Part shown: one piece after another, positions 32,982 through 41,246 of the stretch
How the letters are laid out: the number at the start of each line of letters is the position of its first letter
How positions within the stretch are numbered: position 1 is the first letter of the stretch
NCBI GenBank assembly: GCA_944354265.1
Contig: CALVPX010000001.1
Span: 1 to 64,000 of the forward strand
Direction of reading: 5' to 3'
Source of the DNA: an uncultured Clostridia bacterium
GTDB taxonomy: Bacteria > Bacillota > Clostridia > Christensenellales > Borkfalkiaceae
DNA length: 64,000 nt
Program-made: the position numbers and the translations under genes
Notes under the pieces: model-generated
The model's database searches: none
Seen by the model: the letters and a program-made list of their open reading frames with translations, nothing else
What the model was told of the DNA's origin: nothing

Positions 32982-34417
32982 CAGACTATATACTTATCCT
33001 GCGCCTGAGGAGCGGAGTCGATCTCTCTCTTCTTCTCCTCATATCCCTTCTTGCCGAGCAGGGCGAAGGTTGCCTTTTTGCCGTTTTCTACGCCCGGCTG
33101 ATTGAAGGTATTTATGTTGAGCATGGCGCCCGTGTAAGCCGTTTGAAGTTCCAAAAGGAACATGAGCTGACCCAAGGTGAAGGCGTTTACCATGGGAAGA
33201 TTTATGGTGTAATTCATTCTGCCCGCCATGGCCAAGGCGTATGCGGTGGCCTTATTTTCGGCCTGAATGAGTTCCTGCATGGTGTGGCCGCCGAGGAAGC
33301 CGACGTCGGGAATGTCCTCACAGCCGTGGGGAATGGGCATCTGCGTGGCGTATTCGCCGACGGAGATGAAGGTTATAACCTTGTCGTAAGGGCCCTCGAT
33401 GTACAGCTGAACCTGCGAATGTTGGTCGGTTACGCCGAGGGATTTGACGGGCGTGGTGCCTGCGTTGACGACGTTGCCGTCGTAGTCGACGGCCTTGCCG
33501 AGGGACTCCGCCCAAAGCTGACAGTACCAATCGGCCATGAGCTTTAAGTTGTCAGAATAGGGCATGAGCACGTTGATGTTCTTGCCCTCCTTCATGGTTA
33601 TATACTGAAGGGCTGCGCAGGCGAGCGCGGGGTTCTTGGAGATTGAGGGCTTGGAGCACAGGCTGTCCATATAGGCGGCGCCTGCGAGCATGCCCTTTAT
33701 ATCTATGCCGAGGACGGCTGCGGGAAGGAGTCCCACGGGGCAGAGTTCGGAGAATCTGCCGCCTACGCCGTCGGGGAGGACGTACTTTTTAATCTTGCCG
33801 CCGAAGGTGTCGTCGATCTTAAGAAGGTTGCCGCGGGCGGCGTCGGTGGTGAAAATCATGTTGTCGGCCACGTTGACGCCCTTCTGCTTTAAAATGTCGG
33901 AAATTATTAAGTACTGCGTCATAGTCTCTGACGTGGCGCCCGACTTGGAGATGACGTTGAAGCAGGTTTTTTCGGGCTCGATAACATCTAACAGCGCTGC
34001 CATGCGAACGGGGTCGACATTGTCCTCTACATAGAACTTGGGACCCCTGCGCTTTGAAGGGGGAAGTTCGTTGTAGTGAAGGTGGCAGAGCGCATTGAAG
34101 GCCATTATGGGGCCAAGGGCCGAGCCGCCTATGCCGAGCACGACGAAATATTTGAACTTTCTTCTTATCTCTTTTGCTGTAGCTAAAATATCGGCAACTA
34201 TGGCGTCCTGATTGTAGGGGAGCTCAGTCCAACCCATATACAAATCGTCGCGGCCGCGGTTTTCCTTGACATAGTTGAAAGCCTCCTCCGCCTTGCCCTT
34301 TATTGCCTTGAGCTGACTGTCCTTGATGCCCCTGTCCCCTAAGGTTGCGGACATCATGTAATTGTAATCTACTGTGACGCGCATGGAGTTGCGCCATTCC
34401 TTGGTTTTATAAGCCAT
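32981..34417 (-). CDS. pgi: Glucose-6-phosphate isomerase
   Basis: Interconverts glucose-6-phosphate and fructose-6-phosphate in glycolysis. About 478 residues, with SIS-fold segments VLGIGGSALGP, KSGATSETMTQ, DGVGGRFSELCPVGLLPAA and the late NINTFNQPGVENGKK. The length is nearer archaeal/Firmicutes-type PGI than the 550-residue enterobacterial form. A longer frame to 34507 only translates leader repeats. GGGAGG sits 3 nt before ATG 34420 and 6 nt before ATG 34417; the latter is preferred. A consensus-like promoter and two 21-nt direct repeats lie upstream. Confidence 0.94.
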   Translation of the reverse strand: MAYKTKEWRNSMRVTVDYNYMMSATLGDRGIKDSQLKAIKGKAEEAFNYVKENRGRDDLYMGWTELPYNQDAIVADILATAKEIRRKFKYFVVLGIGGSALGPIMAFNALCHLHYNELPPSKRRGPKFYVEDNVDPVRMAALLDVIEPEKTCFNVISKSGATSETMTQYLIISDILKQKGVNVADNMIFTTDAARGNLLKIDDTFGGKIKKYVLPDGVGGRFSELCPVGLLPAAVLGIDIKGMLAGAAYMDSLCSKPSISKNPALACAALQYITMKEGKNINVLMPYSDNLKLMADWYCQLWAESLGKAVDYDGNVVNAGTTPVKSLGVTDQHSQVQLYIEGPYDKVITFISVGEYATQMPIPHGCEDIPDVGFLGGHTMQELIQAENKATAYALAMAGRMNYTINLPMVNAFTLGQLMFLLELQTAYTGAMLNINTFNQPGVENGKKATFALLGKKGYEEKKREIDSAPQAQDKYIV

Positions 34418-34435
34418 CATGATCCTCCCGGAAAA

Positions 34436-34486
34436 TTTTGCGGTTTGCCGCAGTTTAGCTCTATGTTTTGCAGTTTGCCGCAGTTT
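34436..34486 (-). promoter_or_regulatory. Two direct repeats in the pgi leader
   Basis: Units 34436-34456 and 34466-34486 differ at one of 21 positions and are spaced 30 nt apart. Each has an internal inverted repeat TGCGGCAAACCGCA (minus strand). They lie between the transcription start (about 34489) and the Shine-Dalgarno. Confidence 0.5.
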
Positions 34487-34495
34487 TACCTTTAT

Positions 34496-34524
34496 ATTAT
34501 ATAACAAGCGTCCGCTTTAGTCAA
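34496..34524 (-). promoter_or_regulatory. Promoter of pgi
   Basis: TTGACT (34524-34519), 17 nt, TATAAT (34501-34496). Confidence 0.8.
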
Positions 34525-34566
34525 TAGACAAATTAAATTTTAACGCCACAATTTGGTTAAAACAAG

Positions 34567-34596
34567 TTGCGTAAACTTATGTTTGGGTGGTACAAT
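34567..34596 (+). promoter_or_regulatory. Promoter of the Dda-like helicase (leaderless)
   Basis: TTGCGT (34567-34572), 18 nt, TACAAT (34591-34596). The ATG at 34603 is 6 nt after the -10. Confidence 0.65.
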
Positions 34597-34602
34597 ATAG
34601 AT

Positions 34603-35817
34603 ATGGCATATACGCTTACCGCCGAGCAACAGGAGGCAGAAAACTTAATAGCGCATTGGTTTTACCACTCCACCCGACAGACCTTTGTGCTGACGGGCTT
34701 TGCCGGCACGGGAAAGACTTCGCTTTTGCGGCACGCCGTGTGCGAGAGGCTTTCGCTTGTGCCCGATGAGAGCGCGGCATTCGTCACCCCCACGGGCAAG
34801 GCGGCAACCGTTTTAATTAAAAAGGGCATACCCGCATGCACGGTGCACAGGCTGATATATCAATCTATCGTCGAGGAGCAGGAGATGCTTTTGAACGGCA
34901 AGAAGGTTAAGGTGGAAAAGCTGACCTTTAAGCGGCGGGAGAGCATTGACAAGGGCATTAAACTTATAGTGTTGGACGAGGCGAGCATGGTCTCGGACGA
35001 GGTGATGTTTGACATACTCAACTTTGGCGTCAAGGTACTGCTGTGCGGCGACGACTGCCAACTGCCGCCCGTTGAGGGATTCAACACCTACCTTAAGGCC
35101 CCCGATTTCTGCCTTAAGAACATTGTCAGGCAGGCACAGGACAACCCAATTATATACCTCTCCTCCCTTGCGCGCGAGGGCAGGCACATACCCTACGGCA
35201 ATTACGGCAACAAGGCGTTTGTGCTAAGCCGCAGAAACTTTTCGGGCGAAAGGCGCAAAAAGCTATTGGTGCGAGCCGAACAGATTATATGCGGGCTGAA
35301 CAGGACGAGGGTGAATATAAACAATGAAATGCGCGCGATATACGGATATTCGGGACTGCCCAAGGACGGGGAGAAACTTATTTGCACCGTAAACAATTGG
35401 GAGCAGTACATAGACGGCGAGATGAGGTTCAACCTTGTCAACGGCATTATCGGGCGGGCAATTGAGCCATTTTACGACGAGGGCAACTACATGGGGTTCA
35501 TGCAGTTCAAGCCCGACTTTTTGGACGAGAAATGCCCCGAGGCCCTCCCCTTTGACGCGGGCATATTTATGACGGGGGAATACCGCTACCGCCACGGCGA
35601 CTACTTTGAAAAGTTTGACGAGGAGGGCAACCCCACGGGCGTGTTTACGCTGAACAGGTTTGAATACGGCTACTGCATATCCTGCCACAAGGCGCAGGGT
35701 TCGGAATTTGAGAGCGCGATAGTATTTGACGAGAGCTATGCCTTTAAGGAGGACGCCCACCGCTGGCTTTACACCGCCATTACCCGTGCCAAGGACAGGC
35801 TGATTTTAGTGAGATGA
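34603..35817 (+). CDS. RecD/Dda-like SF1B DNA helicase
   Basis: 404 residues. Walker A TGFAGTGKTSLL (31-42), Walker B LIVLDEASMVSD near 125, motif III LLCGDDCQLPP, Arg near NIVRQAQDNP, and the C-terminal UvrD_C_2 region CISCHKAQGSEFESAIVF...RWLYTAITRAKDRL. It resembles phage T4 Dda and the core of RecD2, a 5'-3' ssDNA translocase, without RecBC partners. An in-frame TTG at 34567 overlaps the -35, so the ATG at 34603 is taken. Single-gene transcript; cellular role probably replication or repair. Confidence 0.87.
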   Translation: MAYTLTAEQQEAENLIAHWFYHSTRQTFVLTGFAGTGKTSLLRHAVCERLSLVPDESAAFVTPTGKAATVLIKKGIPACTVHRLIYQSIVEEQEMLLNGKKVKVEKLTFKRRESIDKGIKLIVLDEASMVSDEVMFDILNFGVKVLLCGDDCQLPPVEGFNTYLKAPDFCLKNIVRQAQDNPIIYLSSLAREGRHIPYGNYGNKAFVLSRRNFSGERRKKLLVRAEQIICGLNRTRVNINNEMRAIYGYSGLPKDGEKLICTVNNWEQYIDGEMRFNLVNGIIGRAIEPFYDEGNYMGFMQFKPDFLDEKCPEALPFDAGIFMTGEYRYRHGDYFEKFDEEGNPTGVFTLNRFEYGYCISCHKAQGSEFESAIVFDESYAFKEDAHRWLYTAITRAKDRLILVR

Positions 35818-35834
35818 TTTTTTAATGTAAAAAC

Positions 35835-35870
35835 AGCGCCCGCGCCGCTCACTTGAGCGGCGGGGGCGCT
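35835..35870. terminator. Shared terminator between the helicase and DERA-like genes
   Basis: 17-nt arms 35835-35851 and 35854-35870 with one mismatch. The flanking genes converge. Confidence 0.65.
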
Positions 35871-35883
35871 ATTTAATTTGCGT

Positions 35884-36690
35884 TTAATTTTTGGCGTCAT
35901 TGAGCAGGCGGGAGCAGATTTGAATTGCGTCGTCGCAGTTGATGAGGGACACGCCCAAGGCCTCCGCCTCCTCCATCTGCGAGAGCGTTTGGCCGTCTGA
36001 CTTTAAAAGGCACCTGTCGCGCAGGGCGGACTTTGCCGAAGTTATTACCGAGAGCCCGCTTGCGTTGACGATGCGTATGACGTTTACGCCGCAGTCGGCG
36101 GCGCAGTTGCAGGCGCGGACGACTTCGCTCTCTGACAGGTAATTGCAGTCGAGCACGAGCCTGATGGCGCGGGGGCGGGCGGCTTTGACGAGCTTTTTAC
36201 ATTCGCGCTTGAAGTACGCCATGTTGCCCTCCCTGAGTGCGGAAAAGCAGGCGTAGACCTCCACCTCGTCCACCCCGTCCTTGACGGCGCGCTTGGTTGC
36301 GGCAACCTTGCTTTCGGTCGTGTCGCCGCCGTGGGGATAGGACACGGGCGCGATGAGCGAGCACGAAGGGTCGTTGCCGAGGTACGCCACGCACGGCTTT
36401 ACATATGCGGGCAGCACGACTATGCCGCCGAGGCTTATGCGCTCGGCTTCGCGGCAGAGATTTTTAAGCTCCACCTTGGTGGCAGTGGGCGAAAGGCAGT
36501 CGCACTCGACCTTGGCTATGCGGGCGCGCGTCTGCTCTAAAAATTTAAGCTTTTTGAACTGTTCGAACTGCAGCAGTTCCTCCGTACTCATGCCTGCGCT
36601 CTGCGGCGAAGAGGGCGGCTGCGGGGTCGGCTGATGGGGTAAAGGCGCCTCCGCCTGCACCTCTCCGTCGGCGGTAAAATTATTCTGCAT
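35884..36690 (-). CDS. DeoC/DERA-fold protein with altered catalytic residues
   Basis: 268 residues. A Pro/Gln-rich N-terminal tail (about 14-32) precedes a deoxyribose-phosphate aldolase-like barrel: SLIAPVSYPHGGDTTESKVAATKRAV, GVDEVEVYACFSALREG. By alignment from memory with Escherichia coli DeoC, the Schiff-base Lys167 position (FIKTSTG) reads VIRIVNASG with Arg206. Asp102 is Glu144, while Lys201 is kept as Lys230 (LLKSDG). Normal aldolase chemistry is therefore unlikely; it may be a pseudoenzyme, a binding protein, or act on another substrate. AAAGGAG precedes the first ATG. No deoxyribonucleoside catabolic genes lie nearby. Confidence 0.78.
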   Translation of the reverse strand: MQNNFTADGEVQAEAPLPHQPTPQPPSSPQSAGMSTEELLQFEQFKKLKFLEQTRARIAKVECDCLSPTATKVELKNLCREAERISLGGIVVLPAYVKPCVAYLGNDPSCSLIAPVSYPHGGDTTESKVAATKRAVKDGVDEVEVYACFSALREGNMAYFKRECKKLVKAARPRAIRLVLDCNYLSESEVVRACNCAADCGVNVIRIVNASGLSVITSAKSALRDRCLLKSDGQTLSQMEEAEALGVSLINCDDAIQICSRLLNDAKN

Positions 36691-36753
36691 AAAAACACTC
36701 CTTTATACTTTTAATTGCAAAATACTGCGCTGAAATCAGGGTAGTATGTAAAT

Positions 36754-36996
36754 ATGGCAGCAGCAGGATTCTTTTATACGGTATTGATATTTGCAATCTG
36801 TTTTGTAATAGTCAGCGTTATAAAGCTGGCGAGGATGGGCGTTGAGAGCACGAAGATGCCGACCGCCGAAGAGGAGAAAAAACAGCAGAAGGCGGAAAAG
36901 CCAAAGCCCGTCTATTACATAGTTGAAAAGAGGCGCACGCGCAAGAGTTACAGCGAGCCGAGGGAGATTACCTTTACCGACGACAAGCGCAGATGA
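36754..36996 (+). CDS. Small single-pass membrane protein
   Basis: 80 residues: N-terminal hydrophobic helix (about 5-25), then a Lys/Glu-rich, Arg-rich cytoplasmic tail (EEEKKQQKAEKPKP, EKRRTRKSYSEPRE). No family is recognised. The ATG lies 6 nt after a TAGTAT box with no Shine-Dalgarno, like other predicted leaderless genes here. It converges on rsfS with an 8-nt gap. Coding status is inferred from composition and start context. Confidence 0.5.
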   Translation: MAAAGFFYTVLIFAICFVIVSVIKLARMGVESTKMPTAEEEKKQQKAEKPKPVYYIVEKRRTRKSYSEPREITFTDDKRR

Positions 36997-37004
36997 GAAA
37001 AATT

Positions 37005-37355
37005 TCAGTCGGTGTAGCGGACGATATTTTTGCCGTCCTCCCAAAGGCGCTCGAGATTGTAAAAGTCGCGCATTTCGTCGTTGAAAATGTGGACGATTAC
37101 GTCGGCATAGTCGATGACCGCCCAACGGCCTTCGCGGAAGCCTTCGTGACGGCGGGGAATTTCGCCGTGTTCCTTTTGCAGTTTTTCCTCTAAATTTTCT
37201 GCGAGGGATTTGACCTGCGTGGACGACCTGCCGCTGCAGACAATGAAATAATCGCACAGCGAAGTCTTTTGGGTGACATCGATATAGACGATGTTGCCCG
37301 CCTTTTTTGATGAGAGAATGTTACAGATTAATAAGCATTTTTCTTTTGATGTCAT
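37005..37355 (-). CDS. rsfS: Ribosomal silencing factor RsfS
   Basis: 116 residues of the Iojap/RsfS family. It binds ribosomal protein L14 and blocks subunit joining when nutrients are low. Typical segments: KKAGNIVYIDVTQKTSLCDYFIVCSGRSSTQV, and WAVIDYADVIVHIFNDEMRDFYNLERLW. Its ATG overlaps the end of nadD-yqeK by 4 nt, the same order as in Bacillus. Confidence 0.95.
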   Translation of the reverse strand: MTSKEKCLLICNILSSKKAGNIVYIDVTQKTSLCDYFIVCSGRSSTQVKSLAENLEEKLQKEHGEIPRRHEGFREGRWAVIDYADVIVHIFNDEMRDFYNLERLWEDGKNIVRYTD

Positions 37356-38488
37356 GTAAGGAATTCCTTTAAATACAGGTAAGCCTGTTTAGTGAGCGGA
37401 TATATGTCGCCTCCGCAGGCGTTTAAATAAGTTATCTGATGCTCGAGGGCGGCGAGCATGGCGTGGGATAAGTCGCCCTCATAAAAGGCGCGCCTCAGTT
37501 CCTCCACCCCTTCGAAGTCGCGGCCCTCCTCTAACATGTCGCAGAGATATAAAAGCATTTCTGCCTGCGACATGCCCGCCCTGCCGCTTGTGTGATAGCG
37601 AATGGCGTTGAGAAGATTTTCATCGGTCACGCCGAAGTGAGTGCGCGCCACATACGCGCCCGAGTATTGGTGCATGACGGGCGAGGGGACACCCTCGGGA
37701 GGGACGAAGCCCTTTAAAAAGGGGCTGTCGGCGGGGAGATTTTTTGATACGTCGTGCAGTGCCGCCATTGTGACGGCCTGCTCCTCCATGAGGCGGGCGC
37801 GGGCGGCGTTTTCAGCGCACATTGCAGCTACGCGCACAGAGTGTGCCCAACGGGATTTTTTTTCGAGCTCCTTTGCGCTTGAGAGGTTGGCGTTGTAGTA
37901 GAGCCCCCTGCTCTTTATATATTGACGAACGGGAGGCAAAACATACGCGCCTATGTCCTCTCCGAGGCAGGCGAGCGTACGGACGCGGGTTGAGGAGACC
38001 TTCTGACCCGTGTAGCGCACCCTTTCCACCTTGACGCAGAACACGCGCTCAACTTCGCTCTTGCTCTTTTTGAGATCTGCCGCGCTCTCCCTTGCCCCTG
38101 CGGCGAGGGTGACGCAGGAAAGAATGCGTTCAGGCTCGCGCCATGTGGGAAATGAGGCGAGCATGTCGCCGCCCATGAGAAAGTAGATGTCGGCGTCGGG
38201 ATAGAGATCTTTGAAGTGTTCGCAGGTTATATACGAGTAACTTACGCCGCCGTTGGAAATTTCGTAATCGGAGACCTCGGCACAGGGGATGTCGGCAAAG
38301 GCGAGGCGGCACATGTTCAGCCTGTCCTCACCTGAGGCGACAGAGCTGCCCGATTTGTGCGGGCTGACCGCCGTGGGGATGACGATGAGCTTTTGAGGAT
38401 TAAATTTTTTGACCGCCGCCCTTGCGAGGGCGACGTGTTCCTTATGTACGGGATTGAACGCCCCGCCGAAGAGTAAAATTGTTGACAT
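37352..38488 (-). CDS. nadD: Fused NadD (nicotinate mononucleotide adenylyltransferase) and YqeK HD hydrolase
   Basis: 378 residues joining two enzymes that Bacillus encodes as neighbours. Residues 1-195 are NadD: GGAFNPVHKEHV (HxxH nucleotidyltransferase site), FLMGGDMLASFPTWREPERIL, KVSSTRVR (ISSTxxR). Residues about 205-378 are the YqeK HD domain: His216 in RWAHSVRV, His245-Asp246 in ALHDVSKNLP, and later YHTSG. NadD makes deamido-NAD+; YqeK cleaves diadenosine tetraphosphate. The fusion links NAD synthesis to removal of a stress dinucleotide. It is followed by rsfS with a 4-nt overlap. The promoter is unclear; the -10 may overlap the ATG. Confidence 0.93.
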   Translation of the reverse strand: MSTILLFGGAFNPVHKEHVALARAAVKKFNPQKLIVIPTAVSPHKSGSSVASGEDRLNMCRLAFADIPCAEVSDYEISNGGVSYSYITCEHFKDLYPDADIYFLMGGDMLASFPTWREPERILSCVTLAAGARESAADLKKSKSEVERVFCVKVERVRYTGQKVSSTRVRTLACLGEDIGAYVLPPVRQYIKSRGLYYNANLSSAKELEKKSRWAHSVRVAAMCAENAARARLMEEQAVTMAALHDVSKNLPADSPFLKGFVPPEGVPSPVMHQYSGAYVARTHFGVTDENLLNAIRYHTSGRAGMSQAEMLLYLCDMLEEGRDFEGVEELRRAFYEGDLSHAMLAALEHQITYLNACGGDIYPLTKQAYLYLKEFLT

Positions 38489-38545
38489 TATAAATTTTTT
38501 ACGTTTGTACCTATAAATTTGCCATTTTCAGGCAATAACTGAGGC

Positions 38546-39289
38546 ATGAAGAGGATAAGTTTGTTCGCCGTGATTGCAGACAGCATACTTGCGGCGCTGT
38601 GCGCGTTTGCCCTGTTCTTTACGGCGGTGAGGTTTTACACGAAGAGCCCCGCAATAGGGCTGACATTGGGGATAGCGGCGTTTGTGATATTCGGAGCGCT
38701 TGCATTTTTAAGGCTGAGTTCAAAGCGCGGAAAGGCCGCAGCATTCGGAAAAAATCAGCGCCGCAGGCAGGCACTGCGCGCATATCTTTGCACCCTTGCC
38801 CCAAAAGAGGCGAAAGAGCTTTTAGCCGGCGCCGTGGGTGGAAACATATGCGGGCGGGGCGTTGAGAGCGACGGAAAAATTTACGTTGCGCGCTTTGAGC
38901 CCTCTGCACTGACGCCGAACGAGATGTATGAAGCGCTCGCCTTTGACAGTTCTTTAAAAAAGGTTGTGGCGTGCAACGAGGCCACCGATGACGCCATTGC
39001 ATTTGCAAAGAGGGCGGGCGCAGACATTATGACCGCCGACGAGATATTTGACAAACTTGAGGCGACGGGCACACTGCCCGAGCCCCATCTTAAAGATGAT
39101 GCCAAGCCTGCTTTTAAGGACAGGCTCAAAGGGGCAATAAGGCGCGCCAACGCGGGGAGATTGTTTTGGTGCGGGCTGTGGCTGACGGCGTTCAGTTACT
39201 TTACCTTCTTCCCCGTCTACTACATTGTTGCGGGGGGACTGATGCTCATTTTTGCGGCCGTCTGCCTTGTTTTCGGCAGGCGGGACTGA
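38546..39289 (+). CDS. Membrane protein of unknown function
   Basis: 247 residues. Two N-terminal helices (about 5-55), a basic stretch (SSKRGKAAAFGKNQRRR), a cytoplasmic alpha/beta domain (about 75-200) and two C-terminal helices (about 205-243). The middle domain (GKIYVARFEP, VVACNEATDDAIAFAKRAGADIMTADEIFDKL) reads like a small nucleotide- or nuclease-like fold, but I cannot name it. The ATG follows a GAGG. It is inserted on the opposite strand between yhbY and nadD, genes that are adjacent in Bacillus. Confidence 0.65.
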   Translation: MKRISLFAVIADSILAALCAFALFFTAVRFYTKSPAIGLTLGIAAFVIFGALAFLRLSSKRGKAAAFGKNQRRRQALRAYLCTLAPKEAKELLAGAVGGNICGRGVESDGKIYVARFEPSALTPNEMYEALAFDSSLKKVVACNEATDDAIAFAKRAGADIMTADEIFDKLEATGTLPEPHLKDDAKPAFKDRLKGAIRRANAGRLFWCGLWLTAFSYFTFFPVYYIVAGGLMLIFAAVCLVFGRRD

Positions 39290-39297
39290 AGAGTAAT

Positions 39298-39331
39298 TTA
39301 CGGGCGCGGCGCGCATGCGCCGCGCCCGTAA
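39298..39331. terminator. Shared terminator between the membrane protein and yhbY
   Basis: 15-bp perfect stem (39298-39312 with 39317-39331), 4-nt loop, between convergent genes. Confidence 0.7.
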
Positions 39332-39337
39332 GTTGCG

Positions 39338-39637
39338 TCAATCGAGTTTGATATGGTCAAAATCATTGCGCGGCGAACGACGGTAGAGAACCGCCTTGCG
39401 GCCGATGACAATTACACACTCGGCGTTGAGGCGGTCGGCGAGCTCGTGCCCGAGCTGTTTGGGGTCGCCGTCGGCGTTCTCCAATATGCTGACCTTTATG
39501 AGTTCGCGGGCGTCGAGACAGTCGGAAAAGCTTTTGAGCATATTTTCGCCTATGCCCTCCTTGCCCACCTGACCGACGGGCTGAAGGTTTGCCGCGATTG
39601 ATTTTAATTTGCTGCGTTGTTTGGATGTAAGTGGCAT
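39338..39637 (-). CDS. yhbY: YhbY/YqeI family RNA-binding protein
   Basis: 99 residues, CRS1-YhbY (CRM) domain. It binds pre-50S ribosomal RNA and helps assembly. The conserved loop QPVGQVGKEGIGENML and the C-terminal IGRKAVLYRRS are visible. AAGGAA precedes the ATG. Its neighbours obgE and rsfS also act on the large subunit. Confidence 0.93.
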   Translation of the reverse strand: MPLTSKQRSKLKSIAANLQPVGQVGKEGIGENMLKSFSDCLDARELIKVSILENADGDPKQLGHELADRLNAECVIVIGRKAVLYRRSPRNDFDHIKLD

Positions 39638-39962
39638 TGTATTTTCCTTAAAATATTATTAAATGGTAAAAAAGTAATTTTATATATCCTACCGCCTTGC
39701 TCCACTAAAGTTTCGCAAGCTCTCAAACGGCGCAATGACAACGCCGTTTTCGGTCACCGCGTCGGGCATGCTTATGCCCTCGCTCATCTCACTTCGGCAC
39801 GCAATGTGGATATCCACATTGCTATGAAATGCCTAGTTCGTCCTCCCTTTCGCAAGGGAGGCTTGGAGTTACTGACTTCGTTTGGGGGATTTCTACGCTT
39901 CGCGCAATGATTGCGCTTCGGTCGAAATGACAGGATGCCGAAACAGAGGCGAGGGCTGAGGA
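39638..39962. repeat. Mosaic of small inverted repeats between obgE and yhbY
   Basis: 325 nt without a supported gene. It holds several short palindromes, a CTCCCTTTCGCAAGGGAG repeat (about 39842-39860), and the right half of a TCGAAATGACA-type element (39869-39932). It splits obgE from yhbY. Confidence 0.6.
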
Positions 39963-41246
39963 TTAATTGATAAACTCGAACTCGACGTCGCCGACGACGA
40001 CCGTGTCCTTTTCCTCAATGCCCATTGCCTTGAGTTTGGCAATTACGCCCTTGTCGCGCAGAATTTTTTGGAAGTACGCCATGGAGTCGGGGTCGTTCAG
40101 AGCAACGTTGCGGCAAAGCATGTCCACAAGGCTGCCGACGACGACATAGGCGCCGTTTTCGTCGACAAAAATTTCGTAGTCCAAATCGCCGCTTCTGCGG
40201 TAGGTGAAGCTTTCGTCCGCCTCCACGGGCTCTACGGGAGGCAGATCCTTTAAGACGGAGAATATGCCCTCGATAAGCTCCTTTGTGCCCTCGCCCGTGA
40301 GGGCGGTTATGGGATAAATTTTATACTTTCTGCCGTAGGCCTTTTTGAAGGCCTTTATGTTTTCCTCCGCGCCGTAGACATCGCACTTGTTGAGGGCGAT
40401 TATCTGCGGAAGGGAGGCGAGCTTTTGGGAGTAGCCGGCAAGTTCGGCGTATATCTTTTTGAAGTCGTCGACGGGGTCCCTGCCCTCTATGCCGGAGATA
40501 TCGACGACATGCAGGAGCATGCGCGTGCGCTCGATATGCTTTAAAAAGTCGTGACCGAGGCCTGCGCCCTGCGAGGCGCCCTCTATGAGCCCGGGGATAT
40601 CGGCCGCGACGAAGGACTGTTCGTAGTACTGCACTACGCCGAGGTTGGGCGAGAGAGTTGTGAAGTGATAATTGGCGATTTTGGGACGGGCGGCAGATAT
40701 CTTTGAAAGAAGGGTAGACTTGCCGACGTTGGGGAAGCCTATTATGCCCACATCTGCAATAACCTTGAGTTCGAGGAGCAGAATGTGCTCTTCAGTCTTT
40801 TCGCCCTTTTGGGCAAAGTTGGGGGCATGCCTGCGCGCCGTGGTGAAGCGCACGTTGCCCTTGCCGCCCCTGCCGCCTTCGGCGATGAGCTTTTTGTCGC
40901 CGTCGCGGAACATGTCGCAGATGACCGTCTTGGTTTCGTAGTCCCTGACGATGGTGCCGACGGGCACTTTGATGACGACGTCGGCCCCGCCCTTGCCCGA
41001 GCAACGGTTTGTGCCGCCGCGCTCGCCGTCGCCCGCAACATATTTGTTGGTGAAGCGGAAGGACAACAGGTCGTTCATAGACCTGTCGGCGAGGAGATAG
41101 ACGTCCCCTCCCTTGCCGCCGTCGCCGCCGTCGGGACCGCAGGCGGGCTTGCCTTTGAACGACTTGAATGAGTTCATCCCGTCGCCGCCGTCGCCCGATT
41201 TGATTGTTATGCGGACTTTGTCCGTAAATTGATTTTTATCTATCAT
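39963..41246 (-). CDS. obgE: GTPase ObgE/CgtA
   Basis: 427 residues. The Gly-rich Obg fold (1-158) is followed by the GTPase domain (G1 GFPNVGKST at 170-178, G3 DIPGLIEGASQGAGLG, G4 NKCD) and a C-terminal OCT domain (about 345-427). It acts in 50S maturation and stringent-response signalling. The ATG overlaps the end of rho by 4 nt, so the two are co-translated. Confidence 0.96.
   Translation of the reverse strand: MIDKNQFTDKVRITIKSGDGGDGMNSFKSFKGKPACGPDGGDGGKGGDVYLLADRSMNDLLSFRFTNKYVAGDGERGGTNRCSGKGGADVVIKVPVGTIVRDYETKTVICDMFRDGDKKLIAEGGRGGKGNVRFTTARRHAPNFAQKGEKTEEHILLLELKVIADVGIIGFPNVGKSTLLSKISAARPKIANYHFTTLSPNLGVVQYYEQSFVAADIPGLIEGASQGAGLGHDFLKHIERTRMLLHVVDISGIEGRDPVDDFKKIYAELAGYSQKLASLPQIIALNKCDVYGAEENIKAFKKAYGRKYKIYPITALTGEGTKELIEGIFSVLKDLPPVEPVEADESFTYRRSGDLDYEIFVDENGAYVVVGSLVDMLCRNVALNDPDSMAYFQKILRDKGVIAKLKAMGIEEKDTVVVGDVEFEFIN

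Noticed and set aside
34418..34507. Longer N-terminus for Pgi.
   Set aside because: It only translates the two leader repeats, runs into the promoter, and bypasses a strong Shine-Dalgarno.
34603..35817. Prophage or plasmid origin suggested by the Dda-like helicase.
   Set aside because: No other phage or plasmid genes nearby and flanking genes are housekeeping; RecD-like helicases are common on chromosomes.
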